A stretch of 64,000 nucleotides of DNA from Sanderia malayensis (Eukaryota; Cnidaria; Scyphozoa; Semaeostomeae; Pelagiidae), in assembly GCA_013076295.1 (NCBI GenBank), contig RQOL01000366.1, positions 1 to 64,000 of the forward strand, given 5' to 3'. The notes beneath the pieces are model-generated. The model was given only the letters and a program-made list of their open reading frames with translations, was not told the origin of the DNA and made no database searches. Made by a program: the position numbers and the translations under genes. The first letter of the stretch is position 1, and each line of letters starts with the position of its first letter. This document shows, piece by piece, positions 14,620 to 27,891 of this stretch.

Positions 14620-17600
14620 TGTGCAACTAGTGTGCAGCAATGTTAATATCACTGAAAACAAGCTAATGCATGTGTATTTTATTTGATTTGAGCTGTAATA
14701 ACGTAGATTCATGTGCAATTAGTGTGCAGTAATGTTATTATCACTGAAAACAAGCAGATGCATGTCTTTCTTAGTTTGTTTCAGCTATAATAACGTGGAT
14801 TCATGTGCAATTAGTGTGCAGTATGCTAATGTCACTGCAAACAAACAATGCATGTGTATTTTACTTCTTTTAGCTTTGTAACAACGTGGATTCATTGCAA
14901 TTAGGGTTAACATTGTTAATATTAATTAAAACAAGCACATGCATGTGTATTTTATTTAATTGCATCTGTAATAACGTGGATTCATGTGCAATTAGCGTGC
15001 AGTAGTCTTAATATCACTGAAAACACGCAAATGCATGTCTTTCATACTTAGTTTAAGCTGTAATAACGTGGATTCATGTGCAATTAATGTGTAGTAATGT
15101 TAATATCACTGCAAACAAACAAATCCATGTTTATTTTAATTAGTTTCAGCTGTAACAACATGGATTCACGTGCAATAAGTGTGCAGTAATGTTAATGTCA
15201 CTGAAAACAAACAAATGCATGTGTATTTTACTTAGTTTCAGCTGTAATAACGTGGATTGATGTGCAATTATTGTTCAGCAGTGTTAAGATTACTTTAAAC
15301 AAGTAAATGCATATGTATTTTACCCAGTTCCAAGTGTAAAAACGTGGATTCATGTGCAATTAGTATGCAGTAATGTTAGAATCACTGAAAACAAGCAAAT
15401 CCATGTGTATTTTACTTAGTTTGAGCTGTAACAACGTGGACTCATGTGCAATTAATGTGCAGTAATGATAATATCACTGAAAACAAGCAAATGCATGTGT
15501 ATTATATTTAGTATTAGCTGTATTAACGTGGATTCATGTGCAATAAGTGTGCAGTAATGTTAATATCACTGAAAACAAACAAATGCATGTGTATTTTACT
15601 TAGTTTCAGCTGTAATAACGTGATTGATGTGGAATTAGTGTGCAGTAATGTTAAGATAACTGAAAACAAGTAAATGCATATGTATTTTACTTAGTTTCAA
15701 CTGTAAAAACGTAGATTCAGGTGCCATTAGTGTGCAGTAGTGTTAATATCACTGAAAACAGGCAAATGCATGTGTAGTTTACTTAGTTTCAGCTGTAATA
15801 AAGTGGACTCATGTGCAATTAGTGTGCAGTAATGTTAATATCACTGCAAAAACTTATGCATGTGTGTTTACTTAGTTTCAGCTGTAATAACGTGGATTCA
15901 GGTGCTTAGTGTGCAGTATGTTAATATCACTGAAGACAAGCAATGCATGTGTATTTTTTTAGTTTCAGCTGTAACAACGTGGATTCATGTGCAACTAGTG
16001 TGCAGCAATGTTAATATCACTGAAACAAGCTAATGCATGTGTATTTTATTTGTTGAGCTGTAATAACGTAGATTCATGTGCAATTAGTGTGCAGTAATGT
16101 TATTATCACTGAAAACAAGCAGATGCATGTCTTTCTTAGTTTGTTTCAGCTATAATGTGGATTCATGTGCAATTAGTGTGCAGTAATTGCTAATGTCACT
16201 GCAAAACCAATGCATGTGTATTTTACTTCGTTTTAGCTGTACACGTGGATTCATGTGCAATTAGGGTTTAACATTGTTAATATTAATTAAAACAAGCACA
16301 TGCATGTGTATTTTTTTAATGCATCTGTAATAACGTGGATTCATGTGCAATTAGGTGCAGTAGTTTAAATATCACTGAAAACACGCAAATGCATGTCTTT
16401 CATACTTAGTTTAAGCTGTAATAACGTGGATTCATGTGCAATTAATGTGTAGTAATGTTAATATCACTGCAAACAAACAAATCCATGTTTATTTTAATTA
16501 GTTTCAGCTGTAACAACATGGATTCACGTGCAATAAGTGTGCAGTAATGTTAATGTCACTGAAAACAAACAAATGCATGTGTATTTTACTTAGTTTCAGC
16601 TGTAATAACGTGGATGATGTGCAATTATTGTTCAGCAGTGTTAAGATTACTTTAAACAAGTAAATGCATATGTATTTTACCCAGTTCCAAGTGTAAAAAC
16701 GTGGATTCATGTGCAATTAGTATGCAGTAATGTTAGAATCACTGAAAACAAGCAAATCCATGTGTATTTTACTTAGTTTGAGCTGTAACAACGTGGACTC
16801 ATGTGCAATTAATGTGCAGTAATGATAATATCACTGAAAACAAGCAAATGCATGTGTATTATATTTAGTATTAGCTGTATTAACGTGGATTCATGTGCAA
16901 TAAGTGTGCAGTAATGTTAATATCACTGCAAACAAACAAATGCATGTTTAATTTAATTAGTTTCAGCTGTAATAACGTTGATTCATGTCCAATTAGTGTA
17001 CAGTAATGTTAATATTACTGAAAACAAGCCAATGAATGTGTATTTTACTTAGTTTGAGGTGTAAAAACGTGGATTCATGTGCAATTAGTGTGCAGCAATG
17101 TTAATATCACTGAAAACAAGCTATTGCATGTGTATTTTATTTGTTTTGAGCTGTAATAACGTAGATTCATGTGCAATTAGTGTGAAGTAATGTTATTATC
17201 ATTGCAAACAAACAAATACATATTTAATTTAGTTATTTTAAGCTGTAGTAATGTAGATTCATGTGCAGATAGTGTGCAGTAATGTTAATATCACTGAAAA
17301 CAAGTACATGCAGATGTATTTTACTTAGTTCCAACTGTAATAACGTAGATTCATGTGGAACTAGTTTTTCAGTAATGTTAATATTACTGCAAGTAAGCAA
17401 GTGCATGTGTATTTTATTAAAATTTCAGCTGTAACAACGTGGATTCATGTGCAACTAGTGTGCAGCAATGTTAATATCACTGAAAACAAGCTAATGCATG
17501 TGTATTTTATTTGATTTGAGCTGTAATAACGTAGATTCATGTGCAATTAGTGTGCAGTAATGTTATTATCACTGAAAACAAGCAGATGCATGTCTTTCTT

Positions 17601-20100
17601 AGTTTGTTTCAGCTATAATAACGTGGATTCATGTGCAATTAGTGTGCAGTATTGCTAATGTCACTGCAAACAAACAAATGCATGTGTATTTTACTTCGTT
17701 TTAGCTGTAACAACGTGGATTCATGTGCAATTAGGGTTTAACATTGTTAATATTAATTAAAACAAGCACATGCATGTGTATTTTTATTTAATTGCATCTG
17801 TAATAACGTGGATTCATGTGCAATTAGCGTGCAGTAGTCTTAATATCACTGAAAACACGCAAATGCATGTCTTTCATACTTAGTTTAAAGCTGTAATAAC
17901 GTGGATTCATGTGCAATTAATGTGTAGTAATGTTAATATCACTGCAAACAAACAAATCCATGTTTATTTTAATTAGTTTCAGCTGTAACAACATGTATTC
18001 ACGTGCAATAAGTGTGCAGTAATGTTAATGTCACTGAAAACAAACAAATGCATGTGTATTTTACTTAGTTTCAGCTGTAATAACGTGGATTGATGTGCAA
18101 TTATTGTTCAGCAGTGTTAAGATTACTTTAAACAAGTAAATGCATATGTATTTTACCCAGTTCCAAGTGTAAAAACGTGGATTCATGTACAATTAGTATG
18201 CAGTAATGTTAGAATCACTGAAAACAAGCAAATCCATGTGTATTTTTACTTAGTTTGAGCTGTAACAAACGTGGACTCATGTGCAATTAATGTGCAGTAA
18301 TGATTAATATCACTGAAACAAGCAAATGCATGTGTATTATATTTAGTATTAGCTGTATTAACGTGGATTCATGTGCAATAAGTGTGCAGTAATGTTAATA
18401 TCACTGAAAACAAACAAATGCATGTGTATTTTACTTAGTTTCAGCTGTAATAACGTGGATTGATGTGAAATTAGTGTGCAGTAATGTTAAGATAACTGAA
18501 AACAAGTAAATGCATATGTATTTTACTTAGTTTCAACTGTAAAAACGTAGATTCAGGTGCCATTAGTGTGCAGTAGTGTTAATATCACTGAAAACAGGCA
18601 AATGCATGTGTAGTTTACTTAGTTTCAGCTGTAATAAAGTGGACTCATGTGCAATTAGTGTGCAGTAATGTTAATATCACTGCAAACAAACTTATGCATG
18701 TGTAGTTTACTTCGTTTTAGCTGTAACAACGTGGATTCATGTGCAATTAGGGTTTAACATTGTTAATATTAATTAAAACAAGCACATGCATGTGTATTTT
18801 ACTTAGTTTCAGCTGTAATAACGTGGATTGATGTGAAATTAGTGTGCAGTAATGTTAAGATAACTGAAAACAAGTAAATGCATATGTATTTTACTTAGTT
18901 TCAACTGTAAAAACGTAGATTCAGGTGCCATTAGTGTGCAGTAGTGTTAATATCACTGAAAACAGGCAAATGCATGTCTTTCTTAGTTTGTTTCAGCTAT
19001 AATAACGTGGATTCATGTGCAATTAGTGTGCAGTATTGCTAATGTCACTGCAAACAAACAAATGCATGTGTATTTTACTTCGTTTTAGCTGTAACAACGT
19101 GGATTCATGTGCAATTAGGGTTTAACATTGTTAATATTAATTAAAACAAGCACATGCATGTGTATTTTATTTAATTGCATCTGTAATAACGTGGATTCAT
19201 GTGCAATTAGCGTGCAGTAGTCTTAATATCACTGAAAACACGCAAATGCATGTCTTTCATACTTAGTTTAAGCTGTAATAGCGTGGATTCATGTGCAATT
19301 AATGTGTAGTAATGTTAATATCACTGCAAACAAATAAATCCATGTTTATTTTAATTAGTTCCAGCTGTAACAACATGGATTCACGTGCAATAAGTGTTGC
19401 AGTAATGTTAATGTCACTGAAAACAAACAAATGCATGTGTATTTTACTTAGTTTCAGCTGTAATAACGTGGATTGATGTGCAATTATTGTTCAGCAGTGT
19501 TAAGATTACTTTAAACAAGTAAATGCATATGTATTTTACCCAGTTCCAAGTGTAAAAACGTGGATTATGTGCAATTAGTATGCCAGTAATGTTAGAATCA
19601 CTGAAAACAAGCAAATCCATGTGTATTTTACTTAGTTTGAGCCTGTAACAACGTGGACTCATGTGCAAATAATGTGCAACAGTAATGATTAATATCACTG
19701 AAAACAAGCAAATGCATGTGTATTATATTTAGTATTAGCTGTATTAACGTGGATTCATGTGCAATAAGTGTGCAGTAATGTTAATATCACTGCAAACAAA
19801 CAAATGCATGTTTAATTTAATTAGTTTCAGCTGTAAAAACGTTGATTCATGTCCAATTAGTGTACAGTAATGTTAATATTACTGAAAACAAGCCAATGAA
19901 TGTGTATTTTACTTAGTTTGAGGTGTAAAAACGTGGATTCATGTGCAATTAGTGTGCAGCAATGTTAATATCACTGAAAACAAGCTATTGCATGTGTATT
20001 TTATTTGGTTTGAGCTGTAATAACGTAGATTCATGTGCAATTAGTGTGAAGTAATGTTATTATCATTGCAAACAAACAAAATACATATTTAATTTAGTTA
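14620..20100 (+). repeat. Higher-order repeat of about 1.4-1.47 kb (15-16 monomers)
   Basis: The same run of variant monomers repeats through this stretch. The GCAACTAGTGTGCAGCAATG unit appears near 14620, 15990 and 17450. The unit with TTGTTCAGCAGTGTTAAG followed by TTACTTTAAAC appears near 15270, 16630, 18090 and 19490. Spacings are about 1.36-1.47 kb. The copy at 15.8-16.4 kb is shortened by many small deletions that look like consensus errors. A partial rearrangement near 18.7-19.0 kb joins two block types. Confidence 0.7.
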
Positions 20101-20875
20101 TTTAAGCTGTAGTAATGTAGATTCATGTGCAGATAGTGTGCAGTAATGTTAATATCACTGAAAACAAGTACATGCAGATGTATTTTACTTAGTTCCAACT
20201 GTAATAACGTAGATTCATGTGGAACTAGTTTTTCAGTAATGTTAATATTACTGCAAGTAAGCAAGTGCATGTGTATTTTATTAAAATTTCAGCTGTAACA
20301 ACGTGGATTCACGTGCCATCAGGGTGGAGTAATGTTAATATCACTAAAAAGAAGCAAATGCATGTTTGTTTTACTTAGTTTCAGCTGTAATAACGTTGAT
20401 TCATGTCCAATTAGTGTACACTAATGTTAATATCACTGAAAACAAGCCAATGCATGTGTATTTTACTTAGTTTGAGGTGTAACAACGTGGATTCATGTGC
20501 CATTACTGTGCAGTAATGTTAATATCCCTGAAAACATGCAAATGCATGTGTATTTTACTTACTTTCAACTGTAATAAAGTACACTCATGTGCCATTAGTG
20601 TGCAGTAGTGTTAATATCACTGAAAACACGCAAATGCATGTGTAGTTTACTTAGTTTTAGCTGTAATAAAGTGGACTCTTGTGCAATTAGTGTGCAGTAA
20701 TGTTAATATCACTGCAAACAAACAAATGCATGTGTAGTTTACTTAGTTTCAGCTGTAATAACATGGATTCAGGTGCTATCAGTGTGCAGTTATGTTAATA
20801 TCACTGAAGACAAGCAGAACGCATGTGTATTTTTTTTAGTTTCAGCTGTAACAACGTGGATTCATGTGCAATTAG

Positions 20876-23800
20876 TGTGCAGTAATGTTAATCTCACGGA
20901 AAACAAGCAAATGCATGTCGTTCTTAGTTAGTTTCAGCTGTAATAACGTGGATTCATGTGCAAGTAGTGTGCAGTGATGTTAATATCACTGCAAACAAAC
21001 AAATGCATGTGTAATTTAGTTAGTTTCAGCTGTAATAACGTGGATTCATGTGCAATTAGTGTGCAGTGATGTTAAATCACTGCAAACAAACAAATGCATG
21101 TGTAATTTAGTTAGTTTCAGCTCTAATAACGTGGAATCGTGTGCAATTAGTGTGCAGTAAAGTTAATATCACTGAAAACAAGCAAATGCATGTGTATTTT
21201 ACTTAGCTTCAGCTGTAATAACGTGGAATCATGTGCAATTAGTGTGCAGTAATGTTAATCTCACGGAAAACAAGCAAATGCATGTCGTTCTTAGTTAGTT
21301 TCAGCTGTAATTACGTGGATTCATGTGCAATTAGTGTGCAGTAATGTTAATATCACTGCAAACAAACAAATGCATGTGTATTTTAGCTAGTTTCAGCTCT
21401 AATAACGTGGAATCGTGTGCAATTAGTGTGCAGTAACGTTAATATCACTGAAAACAAGCAAATGCATGTGTATTTTACTTAGCTTCAGCTGTAATAACGT
21501 GGAATCATGTGCAATTAGTGTGCAGTAATGTTAATATCACTGAAAACAAGCAAATGCATGTGTATTTTACTTAGTTCCAACTGTAATAATGTAGATTCAT
21601 GTTCAAATAGTGTGCAGTAATGTTAAAATCACTGAAACGAAGCAAATTCATGCAAGTTTTACTTAGTTTCAGCGGTAATAACGTGGATTCTTGTGCAATG
21701 AGTGTGCAGTAATGTTAATATCACTGCAAACAAACAAATGCATGTTTAATTTAGTTAGTTTCAGCTGTAATAACGTTGATTCATGTCCAATTAGTGTGCA
21801 GTAATGTTAATATCACTGAAAACAAGCAAATGCATGTGTATTTCACTTAGTTTGAGGTGTAACAACGTGGATTCATGTGCCATTACTGTGCAGTAATGTG
21901 AATTTCACTGAAAACATGCAAATGCATGTGTATTTTACTTACTTTCAACTGTAATAAAGTGGACTCATGTGCCATTAGTGTGCAGTAGTGTTAATATCAC
22001 TGAAAACACGCAAATGCATGTGTAGTTTACTTAGTTTCAGCTGTAATAAAGTGGATTCAGGTGCTATCAGTGTGCAGTTATGTTAATATCACTGAAGACA
22101 AGCAGATGCATGTGTATTTTTTTTAGTTTCAGCTGTAACAACGTGGATTCATGTGCAATTAGTGTGCAGCAATGTTAATATCACTGCAAATAAGCAAATG
22201 CATGTGTATTTCATTAAATTTCAGCTGTAATAACGTGGAATCATGTGCAATAGGTGTGCAGTAATGTTAATATCATTGCAAACAAACAAATACATATTTA
22301 ATTTAGTTATTTTTAGCTGTAGTAACGTAGATTCATGTGCAGATAGTGTGCAGAAATGTTAAAATCACTGAAAAGAAGCAAATGCATGTTTGTTTTACTT
22401 AGTTTCAGCTGTAACAACGTGGATTCATGTGCAATTAGGGTTTAACATTGTTAATATTAATTAAAACAAGCACATGCATGTGTATTTTATTTAATTGCAT
22501 CTATAATAACGTGGATTCATGTGCAATTAGCGTGCAGTAGTGTTAATATCACTGAAAACACGCAAATGCCTGTCTTTCATAGTTAGTTTAAGCTGTAATA
22601 ACGTGGATTCATGTGCAATTAATGTGTAGTGATGTTAATATCACTGCAAACATGCAAATGCATGTGTATTTTACTTACTTTCAACTGTAATAAAGTGGAC
22701 TCATGTGCCATTAGTGTGCAGTAGTGTTAATATCACTGAAAACACGCAAATGCATGTGTAGTTTACTTAGTTTCAGCTGTAATAAAGTGGATTCAGGTGC
22801 TATCAGTGTGCAGTTATGTTAATATCACTGAAGACAAGCAGATGCATGTGTATTTTTTTTAGTTTCAGCTGTAACAACGTGGATTCATGTGCAATTAGTG
22901 TGCAGCAATGTTAATATCACTGCAAATAAGCAAATGCATGTGTATTTCATTAAATTTCAGCTGTAATAACGTGGAATCATGTGCAATAGGTGTGCAGTAA
23001 TGTTAAAATCACTGAAAAGAAGCAAATGCATGTTTAATTTAATTAGTTCCAGCTGTAATAACGTTGATTCATGTCCAATTAGTGTACAGTAATGTTAATA
23101 TCACCGAAAACAAACAAATGCATGTGTATTTTACTTCGTTTTAGCTGTAACAACGTGGATTCATGTGCAATTAGGGTTTAACATTGTTAATATTAATTAA
23201 AACAAGCACATGCATGTGTATTTTATTTAATTGCATCTATAATAACGTGGATTCATGTGCAATTAGCGTGCAGTAGTGTTAATATCACTGAAAACACGCA
23301 AATGCCTGTCTTTCATAGTTAGTTTAAGCTGTAATAACGTGGATTCATGTGCAATTAATGTGTAGTAATGTTAATATCACTGCAAACAAACAAATCCATG
23401 TGGATTTTAATTAGTTTCAGCTGTAACAACATGGATTCATGTGCAATAAGTGTGCAGTAATGTTAATGTCCCTGAAAACAAACAAATACATGTGTATTTT
23501 AATTAGTTTCAGCTGTAATAACGTTGATTCATGTCCAATTAGTGTACAGTAATGTTAATATCACTGAAAACAGCCAATGCATGTGTATTTTACTTAGTTT
23601 GAGGTGTAACAACCTGGATTCATGTGCCATTACTGTGCAGTAATGTTAATATCACTGAAAACATGCAAATGCATGTGTATTTTACTTACTTTCAACTGTA
23701 ACAAAGTGGACTCATGTGCCATTAGTGTGCAGTAGTGTTAATATCACTGAAAACACGGAAATGCATGTGTAGTTTACTTAGTTTCAGCTGTAATAACGTG

Positions 23801-26742
23801 GATTCATGTGCAATTAGTGTGCAGTAATGTTAATATCACTGCAAACAAACAAATGCATGTGTATTTTAGTTAGTTTCAGCTCGAATAACGTGGAATCGTG
23901 TGCAATTAGGGTGCAGTAAAGTTAATATCACTGAAAACAAGCAAATGCATGTGTATTTTACTTAGTTTCAACTGTAAAAACGTAGATTCAGGTGCAATTA
24001 GTGTGCAGTAATGTTAATCTCACGGAAAACAAGCAAATGCATGTCGTTCTTAGTTAGTTTCAACTGTAATAACGTGGATTCATGTGCAATTAGTGTGCAG
24101 TGATGTTAATATCACTGCAAACAAACAAATGCATGTGTAATTTAGTTAGTTTCAGCTGTAATAACGTGGATTCATGTGCAATTAGTGTGCAGTGATGTTA
24201 ATATCACTGCAAACAAACAAATGCATGTGTAACTTAGTTAGTTTCAGCTCTAATAACGTGGAATCGTGTGCAATTAGTGTGCAGTAAAGTTAAGATCACT
24301 GAAAACAAGCAAATGCATGTGTATTTTACTTAGCTTCAGCTGTAATAACGTGGAATCATGTGCAATTAGTGTGCAGTAATGTTAATCTCACGGAAAACAA
24401 GCAAATGCATGTCGTTCTTAGTTAGCTTCAGCTGTAATTACGTGGATTCATGTGCAATTAGGGTGCAGTAATGTTAAAATCAGTGCGAACAAACAAATGC
24501 ATGTGTATTTTAGTTAGTTTCAGCTCTAATAACGTGGAATCGTGTGCAATTAGTGTGCAGTAACGTTAATATCACTGAAAACAAGCAAATGCATGTGTAT
24601 TTTACTTAGCTTCAGCTGTAATAACGTGGAATCATGTGCAATTAGTGTGCAGTAATGTTAATATCACTGAAAACAAGCAAATGCATGTGTATTTTACTTA
24701 GTTCCAACTGTAATAACGTAGATTCATGTTCAAATAGTGTGCAGTAATGTTAAAATCACTGAAACGAAGCAAATCCATGCAAGTTTTACTTAGTTTCAGC
24801 GGTAATAACGTGGATTCTTGTGCAATGAGTGTGCAGTAATGTTAATATCACTGCAAACAAACAAATGCATGTTTAATTTAGTTAGTTTCAGCTGTAATAA
24901 CGTTGATTCATGTCCAATTAGTGTGCAGTAATGTTAATATCACTGAAAACAAGCAAATGCATGTGTATTTCACTTAGTTTGAGGTGTAACAACGTGGATT
25001 CATGTGCCATTACTGTGCAGTAATGTGAATATCACTGAAAACATGCAAATGCATGTGTATTTTACTTACTTTCAACTGTAATAAAGTGGACTCATGTGCC
25101 ATTAGTGTGCAGTAGTGTTAATATCACTGAAAACACGCAAATGCATGTGTAGTTTACTTAGTTTCAGCTGTAATAAAGTGGATTCAGGTGCTATCAGTGT
25201 GCAGTTATGTTAATATCACTGCAAATAAGCAAATGTATGTGTTTTTCATTATATTTCAGCTGTAATAACGTGGAATCATGTGCAATAGGTGTGCAGTAAT
25301 GTTATTATCATTGCAAACAAACAAATACATATTTAATTTAGTTATTTTTAGCTGTAGTAACGTAGATTCATGTGCAGATAGTGTGCAGAAATGTTAAAAT
25401 CACTGAAAAGAAGCAAATGCATGTTTGTTTTACTTAGTTTCAGCTGTAATAACGTGGATTCATGTGCAATAAGTGTGCAGTAATGTTAATATCACTGCAA
25501 ACAAACAAATGCATGTTTAATTTAGTTATTTTCAGCTGTATCAACGTGGATTCATGTACAATTATTGTGCAGTAATGTTAATATCACTGCAAAAAAGCAA
25601 ATGCATGTGTATTTTATTCGGTTTCAGCTGTAATAACGTGGATTCATTTGCAATTAGTGTGCAGTATTGTTAATATCATTGCAAACAAACAAATGCATGC
25701 GTAAGTTACTTAGTTTCAGCTGTAATAACGTGGATTCATGTGCAATTAGTGTGCAGTAATGTTAATCTCACTGAAGACAAGCTAATGCATGTGTATTTTA
25801 TTTGGTTTGAGCTGTAATAACGTAGATTCATGTGCAATTAGTGTGCAGTAATGATAATATCACTGAAAACAAGCAAATGCATGTGTATTTTATTTAGTAT
25901 TAGCTGTATTAACGTGGATTCATGTGCAATAAGTGTGCAGTAATGTTAATATCACTGCAAACAAACAAATGCATGTTTAATTTAATTAGTTCCAGCTGTA
26001 ATAACGTTGATTCATGTCCAATTAGTGTACAGTAATGTTAATATCTCCGAAAACAAACAAATGCATGTGTATTTTACTTCGTTTTAGCTGTAACAACGTG
26101 GATTCATGTGCAATTAGGGTTTAACATTGTTAATATTAATTAAAACAAGCACATGCATGTGTATTTTATTTAATTGCATCTATAATAACGTGGATTCATG
26201 TGCAATTAGCGTGCAGTAGTGTTAATATCACTGAAAACACGCAAATGCCGGTCTTTCATAGTTAGTTTAAGCTGTAATAACGTGGATTCATGTGCAATTA
26301 ATGTGTAGTAATGTTAATATCACTGCAAACAAACAAATCCATGTGTATTTTAATTAGTTTCAGCTGTAACAACATGGATTCATGTGCAATAAGTGTGCAG
26401 TAATGTTAATGTCCCTGAAAACAAACAAATGCATGTGTATTTTAATTAGTTTCAGCTGTAATAACGTTGATTCATGTCCAATTAGTGTACAGTAATGTTA
26501 ATATCACTGAAAACAAGCCAATGCATGTGTATTTTACTTAGTTTGAGGTGTAACAACGTGGATTCATGTGCCATTACTGTGCAGTAATGTTAATATCACT
26601 GAAAACATGCAAATGCATGTGTATTTTACTCACTTTCAACTGTAACAAAGTGGACTCATGTGCCATTAGTGTGCAGTAGTGTTAATATCACTGAAAACAC
26701 GGAAATGCATGTGTAGTTTACTTAGTTTCAGCTGTAATAACG
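20876..26742 (+). repeat. Higher-order duplications with 3.13-kb and 2.94-kb offsets
   Basis: A roughly 1.2-kb block at about 20876-22095 recurs at about 24002-25222. AATGTTAATCTCACGG units align at an offset of 3,126, and CAAATAGTGTGCAG at 21604 and 24731 at 3,127, about 34 monomers. A second block at about 23030-23750 recurs at about 25970-26700 (offset about 2,944, 32 monomers). The same monomer order is seen again to the right of the assembly gap at 60.0-64.0 kb. Confidence 0.7.
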
Positions 26743-26865
26743 TGGAATCATGTGCAATTAGTGTGCAGTAATGTTAATATCACTGAAAACAAGCAAATGC
26801 ATCTGTATTTTACTTAGTTCCAACTGTAATAACGTAGATTCATGTTCAAATAGTGTGCAGTAATG

Positions 26866-26869
26866 TTAA
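26866..26869 (+). repeat. Left TTAA target-site duplication of the DNA transposon
   Basis: The satellite reads GTGCAGTAATG then TTAA, and then the element begins with AGTGCCC. Paralogous uninterrupted monomers (for example near 6100, 21620 and 24740) read AATGTTAAAATCACTG with a single TTAA. A 2-bp TA duplication with a one-base-longer terminal repeat also fits, because TTTAAA is palindromic. Confidence 0.8.
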
Positions 26870-26896
26870 AGTGCCCCTACACCTTATTTTTTTATT
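26870..26896 (+). repeat. Left terminal inverted repeat of the DNA transposon
   Basis: Begins AGTGCCCCTACACCTTA and continues into a T run ending ATT. It matches the reverse complement of 28368-28394 over 27 bases with one mismatch (eighth base C here, T in the other arm). Confidence 0.9.
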
Positions 26897-27546
26897 GGCT
26901 AAAACTATAGATTCGAATGCGCTGATTCTGAATCCGTTTATATTTTTGTGATATGACAAGTAGTTTTTGAGATACGAGGAAACGCGTGCCACTTTTTCGT
27001 GGTCAACTTTTAGGACCGTAATTTACTTACTACGACATCATAGTAGGTAAACTCCAATGTAGTGGCTGCTCGTTGTATTCAGTGGCGGCGGGCATAGGCC
27101 TACATTCAGTCAGTATAATAAATAGTGTTTGCGTTGCGGTTTTGTCGTGTCTCCCTATGTGTATTCGTGGGTATTTGTGCAATTTTGGTGATCAGAATCG
27201 AATAGAAAGTTCCCACGAATTAACATTCTTTGTCGGATAGTAGTTCATGACAGTAGGGATTGCAGTGCCGAGGAATGCGAAGATGGCGAGGGGATAGGAT
27301 TGATCGTATCGTAGAGCAAAGCAGATCGTTGATAGTGATACCGATGAAGGAAAAACCTGATGCATTTGATGCCATTTGGCTGAGAACTCTTTCAGTCAAA
27401 GCCATGAAAGAGATGTGAGCAAGAAAAGAAATGTTGAAAGAAAACTTTCTGGGCATTTGACTAGATCTGAATTATTATCTTTTTGTTGTGTTTGTGATGA
27501 AGCAAAAGTGTATATCAAAATACAATACACGCAATAATTTAGGCCA
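26897..27546. other. Transposon interior without a recognisable gene
   Basis: The part of the DNA transposon left of the THAP ORF. It holds the left subterminal inverted segments (about 27003-27100) and then unique sequence. A 78-codon minus-strand ORF at 27220-27456 lies downstream of the THAP ORF in the same transcription direction and could be a transposase remnant, but I recognise no motif in it. A near-palindrome sits at about 27025-27050 (TACTACGACATCATAGTAGG). Confidence 0.5.
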
Positions 27547-27891
27547 TCATATCCGTGTCAGTCTAAACCTTTGGGGTTTGAGGAAGCTTGAAACCATTCG
27601 ATTTTCATTTGGAACAGCAAGTGTAGAAAATCTGCAACACAATTCCTTATTACTACACATGAATGTCCTTATTGTACCGAAATTATTGCGCTTTGTTGTT
27701 TGATTTATTTCATTCATGATGAGGCGTCCATAGAATTTCTTCCGTCGTTGCGAATTGATGAAATCTATCCATCTCCTTCTCCTCACAGTTTTAGGGCGAT
27801 CATTCTGATAAAGCAGAATTTTGTGAAGCCATACAAATTTTGATTTATCGGGTGTATTTCCATGGGCTAGCAAAACACATCGATATGGCAT
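27547..27891 (-). pseudogene. THAP-domain-like fragment of a transposase (114 codons)
   Basis: The minus-strand ORF opens with MPYRC and continues with GNTPDKSKF, a LHKI stretch, NDRP, and a basic RRRRWIDFINSQRRKKF segment (about residues 37-54). This spacing resembles THAP zinc-binding domains: N-terminal M-P-x-x-C, an LH/FH core, then a basic stretch with an invariant Trp. Further on, FMCS (about residues 77-80) followed by CRFSTLAVP looks like the remnant of the C-terminal Cys-x2-His end and the linker after it. The domain is damaged: the second N-terminal Cys is absent, the usual C-x2-H is not intact, and an extra stretch separates the basic helix from FMCS. THAP domains bind DNA and in P and Kolobok elements recognise the transposon ends. 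No catalytic region follows in frame; the ORF ends at 27547. The likeliest reading is a decayed transposase N-terminus; domestication is not suggested. Confidence 0.55.

Larger units (their letters stand above)
1..26869 (+). repeat. 92-bp satellite array, left segment (about 290 monomers)
   Basis: Uninterrupted head-to-tail tandem repeat. The period was measured directly: successive GTGTGCAG motifs start at 345, 437 and 529, a spacing of 92 in each case. Landmarks within a unit, in order, are GTGTGCAGTAATG, TTAATATCACTG, CAAATGCATGTG, a T-rich stretch, TTTCAGCTGTAAT, and ACGTGGATTCATGTGCAAT leading into the next GTGTGCAG. Units contain the palindromes ATGCAT and CAGCTG and usually one CpG (in ACGTGG). 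Monomers differ from one another by substitutions and short indels, and particular variants recur in order, making higher-order blocks. All units have the same orientation. No gene lies in this segment; short ORFs here only read the monomer in rotating frames. A pericentromeric, centromeric or other heterochromatic role is possible, but the sequence alone does not show it. Confidence 0.97.

Noticed and set aside
1..26869. CRISPR array (regular repeats)
   Set aside because: There are no unique spacers; the whole 92-bp unit is repeated and diverges gradually, as in satellite DNA, and the context is eukaryotic.
27220..27456. Minus-strand 78-codon ORF downstream of the THAP ORF as a second transposase exon
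   Set aside because: Position and strand would fit, but no catalytic motif or family similarity is visible, so it is not called as a gene.
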